A DNA stretch of 64,000 nucleotides from JBJYKD01 sp049310025 (lineage in GTDB: Bacteria; Bacillota; Thermosediminibacteria; Thermosediminibacterales; Tepidanaerobacteraceae). Both the position numbers and the translations under genes were made by a program. Of the stretch, positions 25,806 to 35,037 are shown one piece after another. Positions within the stretch are counted from its first letter, which is position 1. Every line of letters begins with the position of its first letter. The stretch is from assembly GCF_049310025.1 (NCBI RefSeq), contig NZ_JBJYKD010000011.1, forward strand, positions 1 to 64,000. Direction: 5' to 3'. The notes beneath the pieces were generated by a model. The model worked only from the letters and a program-made list of their open reading frames with translations, did not search any database and was not told the origin of the DNA.

Positions 25806-25806
25806 G

Positions 25807-26637
25807 TCACATCACCTCCTGGAGCCCTGTGAGCAAGTTGTACCAAATGAGGTTCTGGTTCCCCCTGGATTTTGCGGCTTTTAATTGCAAATGAATCAAA
25901 TCAAGGGACTTGACCGCCGATTTTATCGAAAGCAAATCCGAACAAACAGATACGATATCTGAAAGGTCGCCGTTTATTACGGGCGCCCTGCTCTTAGTTT
26001 TTACCGCCAGTATATCTCTATACAGCGTGGAGAGAAATTCCAGCAGTTCCTCGGTTTTTTCCCCGATTCCGGTAAGCTCGCGTACAGCCGCGCCCGGGTC
26101 AAATTCCTTTTTTTCGGCCAGGGAAAGCACCAGTTTTCCCATCTTTTGCCTGGTCTCAAATGATAACAAAGGCCCCCGCCCGGCGGAGAAATCGTACACC
26201 TGGCAGCGGGAAATCACCGTGGGAAGAAGCTGCTTCAGGCTTTCAGAAAGGAGCAGCAGTATGCTGGCCGTGGCCGGTTCCTCAAGGCTTTTGAGCAGGC
26301 TGTTCTGGGCTTCGGGTGTCATCTTGTGGGCTTCGTGCAGCACATATACCTTCTTTTTCCCCTCCACGGGCCTTTCGGAAAGGCTTAGAATTATGCGGCG
26401 CACCTGGTCTATCTTGATGGACGAGCCCTCCGGGTAAATTTCAAAGATGTCCGGGTGGGTGCCGGCCTCTATTTTCCTGCAGTTTTTGCAGATGCCGCAG
26501 GGCGCAATGGCAACATTTTCACAATTTACCGTTCTGGCAAGCAGCACCGCTTTCCGCGATGTCTCTTCGTCCGCGCCCAGAAATATATATGCGTGGGATG
26601 CAAACCCCGCCTTTAAAGATTTTATCAGCGTGTCCAA
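25807..26637 (-). CDS. holB: DNA polymerase III delta-prime subunit
   Basis: A 276-residue clamp-loader subunit of the AAA+ type. The zinc-binding cysteines CENVAIAPCGICKNC (about residues 39-53), the VYVLHEAHKMTPEAQNSLLK segment (Walker B/sensor region) and SLEEPATASILLLLSE are diagnostic. The P-loop region (HAYIFLGADEETSRKAV) is degenerate, as expected for delta-prime, which binds no ATP. It is shorter than the usual 310-330 residues. TTG start with GAGGTGATATA upstream. Confidence 0.92.
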   Translation of the reverse strand: MDTLIKSLKAGFASHAYIFLGADEETSRKAVLLARTVNCENVAIAPCGICKNCRKIEAGTHPDIFEIYPEGSSIKIDQVRRIILSLSERPVEGKKKVYVLHEAHKMTPEAQNSLLKSLEEPATASILLLLSESLKQLLPTVISRCQVYDFSAGRGPLLSFETRQKMGKLVLSLAEKKEFDPGAAVRELTGIGEKTEELLEFLSTLYRDILAVKTKSRAPVINGDLSDIVSVCSDLLSIKSAVKSLDLIHLQLKAAKSRGNQNLIWYNLLTGLQEVM

Positions 26638-26646
26638 TATATCACC

Positions 26647-27078
26647 TCAAGTGTACAGGTCCAGCAAGAGACCGCGGATATCCTCTATAAGGGCCAGTAT
26701 TTTCAGCGCATCACGATTTAGGTTTATCAGCTCCTGCGCCAGAGCCACCAGCTTTTCATCCACAACTTTGATTATGGATAAAACCCTGGTCTTGCCGTAA
26801 CGGGAAGAAAATTTCTCCTCCCTGTAGCGCAGCCCCCCGGACAGGCACATCCTCAAGAAATCCGCCACCATTTCCCTGTATTTTTTGAGCTCCGCCAGGG
26901 TCATATTCCGGCAGAGCCGGCGCCCCTGCTCCGCAATGGCTTCCAGTTCCTGATCCAGCCGCAACTTCATATGGGTCTCGGAAAAATCCCGCAATTGCTC
27001 CTCAAAAGACGACCTGCCGGCAGCCTTTGTAACTATATCCCGGGGCAGGGAAAATTCCGGCATAAGATTTACCCTCAT
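26647..27078 (-). CDS. yaaR: YaaR family protein (DUF327)
   Basis: A 143-residue mostly helical cytoplasmic protein of the DUF327 family. Recognisable parts: RDIVTKAAGRSSFEEQLRDF, YREMVADFLRMCL and the conserved end KILALIEDIRGLLLDLYT. Function unknown; it is conserved between darA and holB in Firmicutes. Its start codon overlaps the darA stop (ATGA), so the two are coupled. Confidence 0.9.
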   Translation of the reverse strand: MRVNLMPEFSLPRDIVTKAAGRSSFEEQLRDFSETHMKLRLDQELEAIAEQGRRLCRNMTLAELKKYREMVADFLRMCLSGGLRYREEKFSSRYGKTRVLSIIKVVDEKLVALAQELINLNRDALKILALIEDIRGLLLDLYT

Positions 27079-27398
27079 ATCTTCTCAAACCTTTCCACAT
27101 TCATGACGAAAACCGTGGCACCGCCCACGGACACCTCTATGGGATAGGGCACATAGGTGTCGCCGTGGCCGCCGGGAAAAGGCGTCACCACCTGTTTCCT
27201 CGGGCGGCATATTTTTTCGATGATTCCCATAAGCTCATCCAGCCGTTCCTCATCGACGCCGATCATCAGCGTGGTATTGCCGCTCTTTAAAAATCCACCG
27301 GTACTGGAAAGTTTTGTAACCCCGAATTTTTTCTCGGTGAGATATTCTATCAGCCGGCCCGCATCGTTATCCTGAACCACCGCCAGAACCAGTTTCAT
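27075..27398 (-). CDS. darA: cyclic-di-AMP receptor DarA (PII-like, YaaQ)
   Basis: A 107-residue PII-like protein: MKLVLAVVQDNDAGRLIEYL, then STGGFLKSGNTTLMIGV, and the tail YVPYPIEVSVGGATVFVMNV, which closely follows Bacillus/Staphylococcus DarA/PstA that binds c-di-AMP as a trimer. I chose the ATG at 27398 because AAAGGGG lies eight bases upstream; the ATG two codons earlier would be too near it. It overlaps the 3' end of tmk by about 30 bp and yaaR by 4 bp. Confidence 0.92.
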   Translation of the reverse strand: MKLVLAVVQDNDAGRLIEYLTEKKFGVTKLSSTGGFLKSGNTTLMIGVDEERLDELMGIIEKICRPRKQVVTPFPGGHGDTYVPYPIEVSVGGATVFVMNVERFEKI

Positions 27399-28026
27399 GG
27401 CCATCGCCCCTTTCCAAATAAATTCTCTCAATTTCCCGCAATATGTCGGAAAATACCAGCTCCCTGCTTTTTGAGGCGTCCACCAGTTTTGTTCGTTCAG
27501 GGAACATCCTGTGCACGTTCAGAAAACCCTCTCTCACCTTTTTATGAAAACTCATGCTTTCCATCTCCAGCCGGTCCCTGCGGCCTTTGAGTCTTGTCAG
27601 CGAAACCTCGGGGTCTATATCCAGGATGACCGTGAGGTCCGGGAAGAAATCTTCCATAAACCACCGGTTTATCTCCAGTACACGCCTTATCCCCAGACCC
27701 CGGGCCCATCCCTGATATGCCAGGCTGGAATCCAAAAACCGGTCGCATATGACTATGTTTCCTTCCGATAATGCGGGAGCGATTACCCTCTTCACCAGCT
27801 GGGCCCTGGAAGCCGCGTATATGAGCGCTTCCGCTTCGGGTACCGGGCTTTCCCCGCCGGTGGAAAGCAGAACCTCCCTCAATTTTTCCCCCAGGGCCGT
27901 CCCGCCGGGTTCCCGGGTTATAACCGTCTTTTTGCCTTTTTGTTTGAAATAATCGGCAATTTTCTGCACCTGGGTGGTTTTTCCGGCCCCGTCGGGCCCT
28001 TCAATGGTTATGAACTTCCCTCTCAT
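27367..28026 (-). CDS. tmk: thymidylate kinase
   Basis: Phosphorylates dTMP to dTDP. The 219-residue product has the P-loop EGPDGAGKTTQ (residues 9-19), the DR motif in VICDRFLDSSLAYQG, and LKGRRDRLEME for the LID region. Usual length is 205-220. It lies 12 bp after the Orn/Lys/Arg decarboxylase gene and overlaps darA, as in other Firmicutes. Confidence 0.95.
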   Translation of the reverse strand: MRGKFITIEGPDGAGKTTQVQKIADYFKQKGKKTVITREPGGTALGEKLREVLLSTGGESPVPEAEALIYAASRAQLVKRVIAPALSEGNIVICDRFLDSSLAYQGWARGLGIRRVLEINRWFMEDFFPDLTVILDIDPEVSLTRLKGRRDRLEMESMSFHKKVREGFLNVHRMFPERTKLVDASKSRELVFSDILREIERIYLERGDGHETGSGGGSG

Positions 28027-28038
28027 AGAAATACGCCC

Positions 28039-29478
28039 TCACTCCTTCACAACCCATACCCCTTCCGGCCCTGCGCCCTGGACGCAGCCACCCCCGGCCC
28101 GAAGGTTATTTATCAATTCAATGTGAACCTGTTCCATAACCTCTCCCGGCATGAGAAGGGGGACCCCCGGCGGATACGGCACCAGGGCTTCCTTCAGGAC
28201 CCGCCCCCGGGAGTGTTCAAGGGGCACCTGTTCCCCCCCGGCCAGGAAGGCTTCTCTGGGGTCGGCGGCTCTGGGGGGGAGGGTCTCCGGCATTGCAGGA
28301 AATTCTGTTATTCTCTTCTTCCGCTTGAACGAAGACAGTGCCTTCACCAGCTTTATCACATCCCGCCGGTTGTTGGAAAAAGTTACAAGAAAGTACACGT
28401 TGCAACTGTCCGAATACTCGGAGTAGATGTTGAATTTTTCCCTCAGGGCCCGGTCTACCTCAAAACCGGTGAAACCTGCACAGGATACGTTTACCATCAA
28501 ACGCGAAAGGTCTATGTCGAATATTCCGTTCCTGCCTCTGACCTCCGGTCCCACGCAGTAAAAGGGGGTGTGCAGGTTTATAAGCTTCCGGGCTCGTTCC
28601 GCCAGTGCCAGCGCCTTCTCCGTCAGGTATTTCCCGTGCCGTTCCATCAGGGCCCTGGTGTAATCCAGAGAGGCCATGAGGACATATGACGGGCTGGTGC
28701 TGGTTACAAGACTAATGTAAGATTTTAGCCTTTCCGCATCAAGACCCTTTCCCCTGATGTGAAGCCAGGCAGTTTGGGTGAGAGAGCAGAGCATCTTGTG
28801 GGGGCTTTGAACCCAGGCGTCAACCCGGAAATCCCCGGCCGAGGGCGGTAGCAGCGGGCTGAAGGCAAAATGGGGGCCGTGGGCCTCGTCCACCAGGACT
28901 TTCAAACCCAAGTCTCCGGCCGCTGCGGTTATCCTGCCGATGTCAGGGCAAAATCCCTGGTAGCTTGGATTTGTTATGACAACTGCTTTAGCCCCCGGGT
29001 TTTGTTTTATGGATTTTTCAAGGTTTTCAGCCTCAATCCCCGCGTATACACCCAGCTCCCTGTCCCAGCGCGGCATCGCGTAAACGGGACTTGCGCCGGT
29101 GATTACCAGGGCCGAAATCACCGATTTATGGCACGCCCTGGACAATATCACCTTGTCTCCCGGCCCCAGCGCCGCACCCATCATGGCTATAACCCCGGAG
29201 GTGGCGCCGTTTACCAGAAAAAAGGATCTGTCGGCATTATAGAGCCGTGCCAGAAGTTCCTGAGACCTTTTTATGGCGCCCCGGGGGTCGTGGAGGTTGT
29301 CAAGGCCCGGTATCTCCGTCACGTCCCACCGGAAAAGATTCTTTTGAAAGCATTTTCTAAATTTTCGTCCCGGACCCCTGCCGCCCTTGTGGCCTGGCAT
29401 ATGAAACCGGACGGAGTCCTTTACGGCGTAGCATCTGAGGGCACCCACCAGCGGTGCGTTGTATCTCCAGCATCCCAT
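28039..29478 (-). CDS. Orn/Lys/Arg decarboxylase family PLP enzyme (YaaO/SpeA-like)
   Basis: A 479-residue fold-type I PLP enzyme of the arginine/lysine/ornithine decarboxylase group. Seen: FHMPGHKGGRG at the N-terminus, VDEAHGPHFAF for the PLP ring contact, and QSPHKMLCSLTQTAWLH with the Schiff-base lysine. The C-terminal domain has PYPPGVPLLMPGE, typical of the family. Preferred substrate (arginine for SpeA, lysine or ornithine otherwise) cannot be told. It heads the operon with tmk; a promoter lies 60-90 bp upstream. Confidence 0.9.
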   Translation of the reverse strand: MGCWRYNAPLVGALRCYAVKDSVRFHMPGHKGGRGPGRKFRKCFQKNLFRWDVTEIPGLDNLHDPRGAIKRSQELLARLYNADRSFFLVNGATSGVIAMMGAALGPGDKVILSRACHKSVISALVITGASPVYAMPRWDRELGVYAGIEAENLEKSIKQNPGAKAVVITNPSYQGFCPDIGRITAAAGDLGLKVLVDEAHGPHFAFSPLLPPSAGDFRVDAWVQSPHKMLCSLTQTAWLHIRGKGLDAERLKSYISLVTSTSPSYVLMASLDYTRALMERHGKYLTEKALALAERARKLINLHTPFYCVGPEVRGRNGIFDIDLSRLMVNVSCAGFTGFEVDRALREKFNIYSEYSDSCNVYFLVTFSNNRRDVIKLVKALSSFKRKKRITEFPAMPETLPPRAADPREAFLAGGEQVPLEHSRGRVLKEALVPYPPGVPLLMPGEVMEQVHIELINNLRAGGGCVQGAGPEGVWVVKE

Positions 29479-29540
29479 ATTTCTCCACCATGCGTGTTGT
29501 ACGAAAGAATGAACATGCGGCTTAAAAATTATTTACATTC

Positions 29541-29569
29541 ATTATACCATGTATGTTCTTAACTGTATA
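29541..29569 (-). promoter_or_regulatory. sigma-A promoter of the decarboxylase-tmk-holB operon
   Basis: On the minus strand TATACA (29564-29569), a 17-bp spacer and a consensus TATAAT (29541-29546). The start codon at 29478 lies about 60 bp downstream. Confidence 0.6.
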
Positions 29570-29718
29570 GTGAACCATGCCGCCGACAAATTGTCGGTTT
29601 CGCGTCCCGATTGAACCTCCATAGAGGTTGAATTAACTTTGACAGGGCATAAAGGCTGAAGAATCATACGGGGTTTAAAAAAATAAAAAGGAGGCATTCT
29701 AAAAAAGAGGTGATCTGG

Positions 29719-29955
29719 ATGGATTTCGAATGCCCCCTCTGCAACTCCCTTATAAACGTTAAAGAAAAATGCCCCCGCTGCGGCAGCGAGATGGAGGACT
29801 GGGGCAGGGTTGAGGATTATTTTGACCCATACAACCCCTATCTTGACCGTGATACGGCCACCATGGGCGAACCATCCCACCGGTGCGTGCATCTTTTTTC
29901 CTGCCCCGGCTGCGGCTACGACACCCGGATAATCGTCAACCAGATCAGGGTTTAG
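29719..29955 (+). CDS. small zinc-ribbon protein, function unknown
   Basis: A 78-residue protein with two CxxC pairs at the N-terminus (CPLCN and CPRCG, a rubredoxin-like zinc ribbon) and a further pair near the C-terminus (FSCPGCGYDTR). The middle DYFDPYNPYLDRDT is acidic and aromatic. GAGGTGA lies seven bases before the ATG at 29719. The stop overlaps the stop of gyrA on the other strand. It is one of few genes here transcribed towards oriC. I know similar unnamed proteins in Clostridia but no function. Confidence 0.72.
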   Translation: MDFECPLCNSLINVKEKCPRCGSEMEDWGRVEDYFDPYNPYLDRDTATMGEPSHRCVHLFSCPGCGYDTRIIVNQIRV

Positions 29956-32378
29956 TCCTCGCTTATCACTGCAACCGCCACCAGTTCGTCGTCTTTTTCC
30001 AGTTTCATAAGAGTGACGCCCCGGGTGTTGCGGCTCATCCTGGAAATGCCGGCCGCCTCCATGCGGATTACTATACCCGAAGCGGTGCACAGCATCACAT
30101 CGTCCTTTTCGCCGACCACCCGCAGGCCCGCCACCCGGCCGGTCTTTTCGGTGACCTTCTGGATGATGATGCCCTTGCCGCCCCTTGACTGCAGGCGGTA
30201 TTCTTCTTCGCCGGTGCGCTTGCCGAAGCCTTTCTGGGTGACGACCAGGACGTCCTGACCTTCTCTTACAATGTCCATGGAGGCCACCACATCGCCCTCC
30301 TCGAGGCTTATGCCCTTGACTCCCCGGGCGATTCGGCCCATGGCCCCGACATCGTCCACCGAGAACCTGATGCCCATGCCGCCGGCGGTGGCCAGCAGCA
30401 CCTGGTCGTGGCGGTCCACCAATCTCACGCCTATGAGTTCGTCGTCTTCTTTTAACGTTATCGCAATTATTCCGCTCTTCCTGAAGCCTTCAAACTCAGA
30501 AAGCAGTGTCTTTTTCACGATGCCGGACTTGGTGGCAAAAAGCAGGTATCGCGCTTCGCCGAAGTCCTTTATGGGGATTACAGCATTCACCTTTTCCCTG
30601 GGCTTCAGAGGCAGCAGATTGACTATGGCCGTACCTTTGGCGGTGCGCCCGGCCTCGGGTATCTCGTGCACCTTCAGCCTGTAAACATTGCCCCGGTCCG
30701 TAAAGAAAAGCACCACATGGTGAGTGCTGGCCACAAATATGCGCTCCACAAAATCCTCTTCCCTTGTGGTGACGCCCGTTACACCCTTGCCCCCCCGCTT
30801 CTGGCTCCGGTAGGTGGAAAGCGGAATGCGTTTGATGTAGCCCATGTGGGTGAGGGTTATGACCACATCCTCTTCGGCGATGAGATCCTCCACGTCAAAT
30901 TCCTCCGCCTCTTTGGGAGTAATGCGGGTTCTGCGGCCGTCGCCGAATTTCTCTTTTATCGCAAGGATTTCCTCCCTTATGATGGAAAGCACCATTTTTT
31001 CGTCGGACAGCACCCTCTTGTAATAGTCTATCTTTGCCACTAGTTCCTTATACTCGTCTTCTATCTTCTGCCTCTCCAGCGCCGTCAGCCTTTGAAGACG
31101 CATGTCCAGTATGACCTGAGCCTGTTTTTCCGTCAGGTTAAAATTATTCATAAGGCCTTCCCGGGCCGTGGGTACATCCTTGGACTTCCGGATCAGTGCG
31201 ATTACCTCATCCAGGTGCTGGAGGGCGATTCTCAGCCCCTCCAGGATGTGCACCCTTTCTTCGGCCCTGGCCAGTTCAAACCTGGTCCTGCGGACGATGA
31301 TATCTTCCTGGTGCTTCAGGTAATAGTAAATCAAATCCCTTAAATCCAGCACCCTGGGCTTGTTGTCCACCAGGGCCAGCATAATGGCGCCGAAGGTGTC
31401 CTGGAGCTGCGTGTGTTTGTAAAGCTGGTTCAATATGACATGGGCGTTGGCGTCCCTTTTCAGTTCTATGACTACGCGAATGCCGGAGCGGTCGCTCTCG
31501 TCTCTGAGATCCGACACGCCGTCGATATTCTTTTCCCGCACCAGTTCCGCAATTTTTTCTATCAGCCGGGCCTTGTTCACCATATAGGGGATCTCCGTTA
31601 CGACGATCCGCTGTCTTCCCCCCTCCATGGGCTCGATGGCGGTCTTGGCCCTGACGACGATGGAGCCCCGGCCGGTCCTGTACATGTCCTTTATGCCCTC
31701 GTAGCCCAGTATTATTCCCCCTGTTGGGAAGTCGGGCCCCTTGATGACCTTCATCAGGTCGTCGGAGGTGACATCGGGGTTGTCTATCATCATGACCACA
31801 CCGTCAATAACCTCCGAGAGGTTGTGCGGGGGTATGTTGGTGGCCATGCCCACCGCTATGCCCGAAGAGCCGTTGACCAGCAGGTTTGGAAAACGGGAAG
31901 GCAGTACCCTGGGCTCTTTCAGAGACTCGTCGAAGTTGGGAACAAAATCCACAGTATCCTTGTTTATGTCGGAGAGCATCTCCATAGCTATCTTCGAGAG
32001 TTTGGCCTCGGTATACCTCATGGCCGCCGGCGGGTCGCCGTCAACAGAACCGAAGTTGCCGTGACCGTCCACCAGAGGATAGCGTATGGAGAAGTCCTGG
32101 GCCATTCTCACCATGGCGTCGTATATGGCCGCGTCACCGTGGGGGTGGTATTTGCCCATTACTTCCCCAACGATGGTGGCGGACTTGCGGTAGGGTTTAT
32201 CCGGCGAAAGGCCCAGTTCGTTCATGGAGTAGAGTATCCGGCGGTGTATGGGCTTGAGGCCGTCCCGCACATCCGGCAGGGCCCTGCCGACTATGACGCT
32301 CATGGAGTAGTCTATATAAGATTTTTTCATCTCGTCTTCTATGTTCACAGGTATAACTTTTTCAGCTGTTTCTGCCAT
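29952..32378 (-). CDS. gyrA: DNA gyrase subunit A
   Basis: Breakage-reunion subunit of DNA gyrase, 808 residues. The catalytic tyrosine is in PPAAMRYTEAKLSK (about residue 123), preceded by GRALPDVRDGLKP and YHPHGDAAIYDAMVRMAQ (winged-helix region), and the C-terminal part has six beta-pinwheel repeats; the GyrA-box is QKRGGKG. Lies 14 bp after gyrB, in the classic order. Confidence 0.98.
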   Translation of the reverse strand: MAETAEKVIPVNIEDEMKKSYIDYSMSVIVGRALPDVRDGLKPIHRRILYSMNELGLSPDKPYRKSATIVGEVMGKYHPHGDAAIYDAMVRMAQDFSIRYPLVDGHGNFGSVDGDPPAAMRYTEAKLSKIAMEMLSDINKDTVDFVPNFDESLKEPRVLPSRFPNLLVNGSSGIAVGMATNIPPHNLSEVIDGVVMMIDNPDVTSDDLMKVIKGPDFPTGGIILGYEGIKDMYRTGRGSIVVRAKTAIEPMEGGRQRIVVTEIPYMVNKARLIEKIAELVREKNIDGVSDLRDESDRSGIRVVIELKRDANAHVILNQLYKHTQLQDTFGAIMLALVDNKPRVLDLRDLIYYYLKHQEDIIVRRTRFELARAEERVHILEGLRIALQHLDEVIALIRKSKDVPTAREGLMNNFNLTEKQAQVILDMRLQRLTALERQKIEDEYKELVAKIDYYKRVLSDEKMVLSIIREEILAIKEKFGDGRRTRITPKEAEEFDVEDLIAEEDVVITLTHMGYIKRIPLSTYRSQKRGGKGVTGVTTREEDFVERIFVASTHHVVLFFTDRGNVYRLKVHEIPEAGRTAKGTAIVNLLPLKPREKVNAVIPIKDFGEARYLLFATKSGIVKKTLLSEFEGFRKSGIIAITLKEDDELIGVRLVDRHDQVLLATAGGMGIRFSVDDVGAMGRIARGVKGISLEEGDVVASMDIVREGQDVLVVTQKGFGKRTGEEEYRLQSRGGKGIIIQKVTEKTGRVAGLRVVGEKDDVMLCTASGIVIRMEAAGISRMSRNTRGVTLMKLEKDDELVAVAVISED

Positions 32379-32392
32379 TTACAAAACCCCCG

Positions 32393-34300
32393 TTATATAT
32401 CTAGATTCCTGACTTCCGCTGCGTGTTCGAAAATGAACTGTTTCCTGGGCTCCACCTTATCGCCCATGAGTATGGTGAAGATCTGATCCGCCTCCACCGC
32501 ATCCTCCAGGTTTACTTTGAGGATGGTGCGGGTACTGGGGTTCATGGTGGTCTCCCACAGCTGCTCCGAGTCCATCTCGCCCAGACCCTTAAACCTCTGT
32601 ATTTCCGCCTTTTCCCGGTCTTTGCCCAGCTTATCCAGAATGTTCTTAAGCTCCTGGTCGTTGTAGGCGTAGCGTTCCTGCTTGCCCACCGCCACCCGGT
32701 ACAGGGGCGGCTGGGCTATATACACCTTTTCGGCCTCTATGAGTGGCCGCATGTACCTGTATAAAAATGTCAGCAGCAGGGTCCTTATATGAGCGCCGTC
32801 CACGTCTGCATCGGCCATGAGGATAATCTTGTGGTAGCGCAGCTTTTCGATATCGAACTCGTCTCCTATGCCGGTGCCCAGTGCGGTGATGATGGCTCTG
32901 ATTTCCTCGTTGTTGAGTATTTTGTCCATTCGGGCTTTTTCCACATTGAGGATCTTGCCGCGAAGGGGCAGGATGGCCTGGGTCCTCCGATCTCTGCCCT
33001 GCTTGGCCGAACCTCCTGCGGAATCTCCCTCTACAAGATAGAGCTCGCAGAGCCTGGGATCCCTTTCGCTGCAGTCGGCCAGTTTACCCGGCAGAGTGGT
33101 GCGCTCCAGGGCGTTTTTCCGCCGCGTGAGCTCCCTGGCCTTTCTGGCGGCCTCCCGGGCTCTGGCGGCGCCTATGGCCTTTTCCACGATGACCCTGGCG
33201 ATGGAAGGATTTTCTTCAAGGAAGCGTGCCATGCCCTCTCCCACCACCGAGTCCACTATCCCGCGAACCTCGCTGTTGCCCAGCTTGGTCTTTGTCTGGC
33301 CCTCAAACTGCGGGTTCTGGAGCTTGACGCTTATCACAGCCGTAAGACCCTCGCGCACGTCTTCCCCCGTGAGGTTCGGGTCCTGTTCCTTCAACAGGTT
33401 GACCTTTCGGGCGTAGTCGTTTATGCTGCGGGTCAGGGCCATCCTGAAACCGCTGAGGTGGGTGCCTCCCTCGTGGGTGTTGATGTTGTTCGCAAAGGAG
33501 AGGACCGTCTCCACATAGGAATCATTGTACTGGATGGCCACTTCCACCTCCATATCCTCCCGGGCCAGTTTCATGTATATGGGCTCTTCGTGCAGCACAT
33601 CTTTGCTCCTATTCAGGTACCTTACAAATGACACGATGCCCCCTTCGTAGTGAAACACATTCTTCTTACCGGTCCGGAGGTCGGAAAGTTCGATTTTCAC
33701 TCCCCTATTGAGAAAAGCCTGTTCCCTCAGCCTCTGGATAAGGACCTCAGCCGAGAACTCCGTATCTTCGAAAATTTTGTCGTCGGGCTTGAAGGTAATC
33801 TTTGTCCCCGTACCTTCGGCATCCCCTATCCTTCGGACTTCCATTACGGGTTTCCCCCTCTCGTACTTTTGATGGTAGAGCCCGCCTTCGCGCCTGACCT
33901 CCACTTCCAGCCATTCGGAAAGGGCGTTCACCACCGAAACGCCCACGCCGTGAAGGCCTCCGGAGACCTTGTAGCCGCCGTTGCCAAACTTGCCGCCGGC
34001 GTGGAGCATGGTCAGGGCCACTTCAAGAGCGGGCTTTCCCACTTTGGGGTGAATCCCCACCGGGATTCCCCGGCCGTCGTCTTCCACCGTTATGGAACCG
34101 TCCCTGTTTATGGTAACCCAGATGTTCTTGCAGTACCCGGCCAGCGCTTCGTCTATGCTGTTGTCCACCACCTCGTATACCAGGTGATGGAGGCCGCGGC
34201 TGTCGGTGGAGCCGATGTACATTCCCGGCCTGAGCCTGACGTGTTCAAGGCCCTCCAGGACTTCTATTTTATTTTCATCGTATACTCCCTTTTTATCCAA
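32393..34300 (-). CDS. gyrB: DNA gyrase subunit B
   Basis: ATPase subunit of DNA gyrase, 635 residues with the start chosen here. Seen: YDENKIEVLEGLEHVRLRPG, the GHKL ATP site (EVVDNSIDEALAG; VEDDGRGIPVGIHP; GGLHGVGVSVVNALS), and the TOPRIM domain with EGDSAGGSAKQGRDR and DADVDGAHIRTLLLTF. Start: an in-frame ATG at 34315 exists, but the strong GGAGG lies inside that reading and is seven bases before TTG 34300, which I prefer. Confidence 0.97.
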   Translation of the reverse strand: MDKKGVYDENKIEVLEGLEHVRLRPGMYIGSTDSRGLHHLVYEVVDNSIDEALAGYCKNIWVTINRDGSITVEDDGRGIPVGIHPKVGKPALEVALTMLHAGGKFGNGGYKVSGGLHGVGVSVVNALSEWLEVEVRREGGLYHQKYERGKPVMEVRRIGDAEGTGTKITFKPDDKIFEDTEFSAEVLIQRLREQAFLNRGVKIELSDLRTGKKNVFHYEGGIVSFVRYLNRSKDVLHEEPIYMKLAREDMEVEVAIQYNDSYVETVLSFANNINTHEGGTHLSGFRMALTRSINDYARKVNLLKEQDPNLTGEDVREGLTAVISVKLQNPQFEGQTKTKLGNSEVRGIVDSVVGEGMARFLEENPSIARVIVEKAIGAARAREAARKARELTRRKNALERTTLPGKLADCSERDPRLCELYLVEGDSAGGSAKQGRDRRTQAILPLRGKILNVEKARMDKILNNEEIRAIITALGTGIGDEFDIEKLRYHKIILMADADVDGAHIRTLLLTFLYRYMRPLIEAEKVYIAQPPLYRVAVGKQERYAYNDQELKNILDKLGKDREKAEIQRFKGLGEMDSEQLWETTMNPSTRTILKVNLEDAVEADQIFTILMGDKVEPRKQFIFEHAAEVRNLDI

Positions 34301-34323
34301 ACTCGATACCTCCATAATGTTTT

Positions 34324-34569
34324 TTACAGGTTTTTAACAAAATTGGACCTCTTCAAAAGCGTCAGGGAAGAGATGGGCGAAAAATACACCTTTTTATCCG
34401 AAATGATAATGGATTTTTTATCCGCCGAGTCATCGTTGACTATAAAGCCCTCCTCCCGGGCCACCTGTAAAAAATCCGAGGTGTCTTTCGACATGACCGA
34501 ATACCTGTCCAGTATCATAATGACATCCTTTGTGAGCACCACTTCATCATTGCCTATGTGGATGAACAA
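34324..34569 (-). CDS. remB: extracellular matrix regulator RemB (DUF370, YaaB)
   Basis: An 81-residue DUF370 protein starting FIHIGNDEVVLTKDVIMILD, as the YaaB/RemB proteins located between recF and gyrB in Firmicutes. In Bacillus the related RemA is a DNA-binding activator of matrix genes; RemB helps. The TTG start has GGGGGAAGG upstream and lies within the end of the DUF721 gene (16-bp overlap). Confidence 0.88.
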   Translation of the reverse strand: MFIHIGNDEVVLTKDVIMILDRYSVMSKDTSDFLQVAREEGFIVNDDSADKKSIIISDKKVYFSPISSLTLLKRSNFVKNL

Positions 34570-35036
34570 CTGCCTTCCCCCTTTTTCAACTTGAACTCAA
34601 GGTCTTTAAGCATGAGCTCCGTAAACTTTTCCCTCAGTTCACGGTCTTTTATCTCCGAACTTATATTATATACCATTTCTCTTTTTTTGTCAGATATCCG
34701 CGGCGCTGGTTCCTTTTTAACCTGCGCGCTGCTGCCGCTGCAGGGTGGCGTTATTTTACATATATGGAACTTGATGTCTTTTACAATAGGGTATGAAAAT
34801 TGAGAATTTATTTTTTCTATGATTTCGGGCTTTAAAAAGTGAAGCTGCTGGGACCATGCAGGGCTCGCCACCCCGATGAAAAGTGTCCTGTCTCTGAAAA
34901 AGGTGGGTTTGCTCACAGCGGCTATTTTTTCGCCGACTATGCTGTCATAACTTAGAAAAAGCCTAGCCTCCATGATTTTTTTCTCAAAGCCGTATCTCTT
35001 CAGGGTGTTAAGCAATATCGCCCCCACTTTTTCCAT
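34554..35036 (-). CDS. DUF721 (DciA-like) protein
   Basis: A 160-residue protein with the DUF721 core: AAVSKPTFFRDRTLFIGVASPAWSQQLHFLKPEIIEKIN. The DUF721 domain is shared with DciA, the replicative-helicase loader accessory of many bacteria; firmicute members beside recF are uncharacterised. The C-terminal 60 residues are charged and helical. It begins one base after recF ends, with GAGGTG before the ATG. Confidence 0.85.
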   Translation of the reverse strand: MEKVGAILLNTLKRYGFEKKIMEARLFLSYDSIVGEKIAAVSKPTFFRDRTLFIGVASPAWSQQLHFLKPEIIEKINSQFSYPIVKDIKFHICKITPPCSGSSAQVKKEPAPRISDKKREMVYNISSEIKDRELREKFTELMLKDLEFKLKKGEGSCSST

Positions 35037-35037
35037 T

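Noticed and set aside
31413..32486. 357-codon open frame on the plus strand opposite gyrA/gyrB
   Set aside because: Antisense shadow of highly conserved gyrA codons; no family similarity and no ribosome site.
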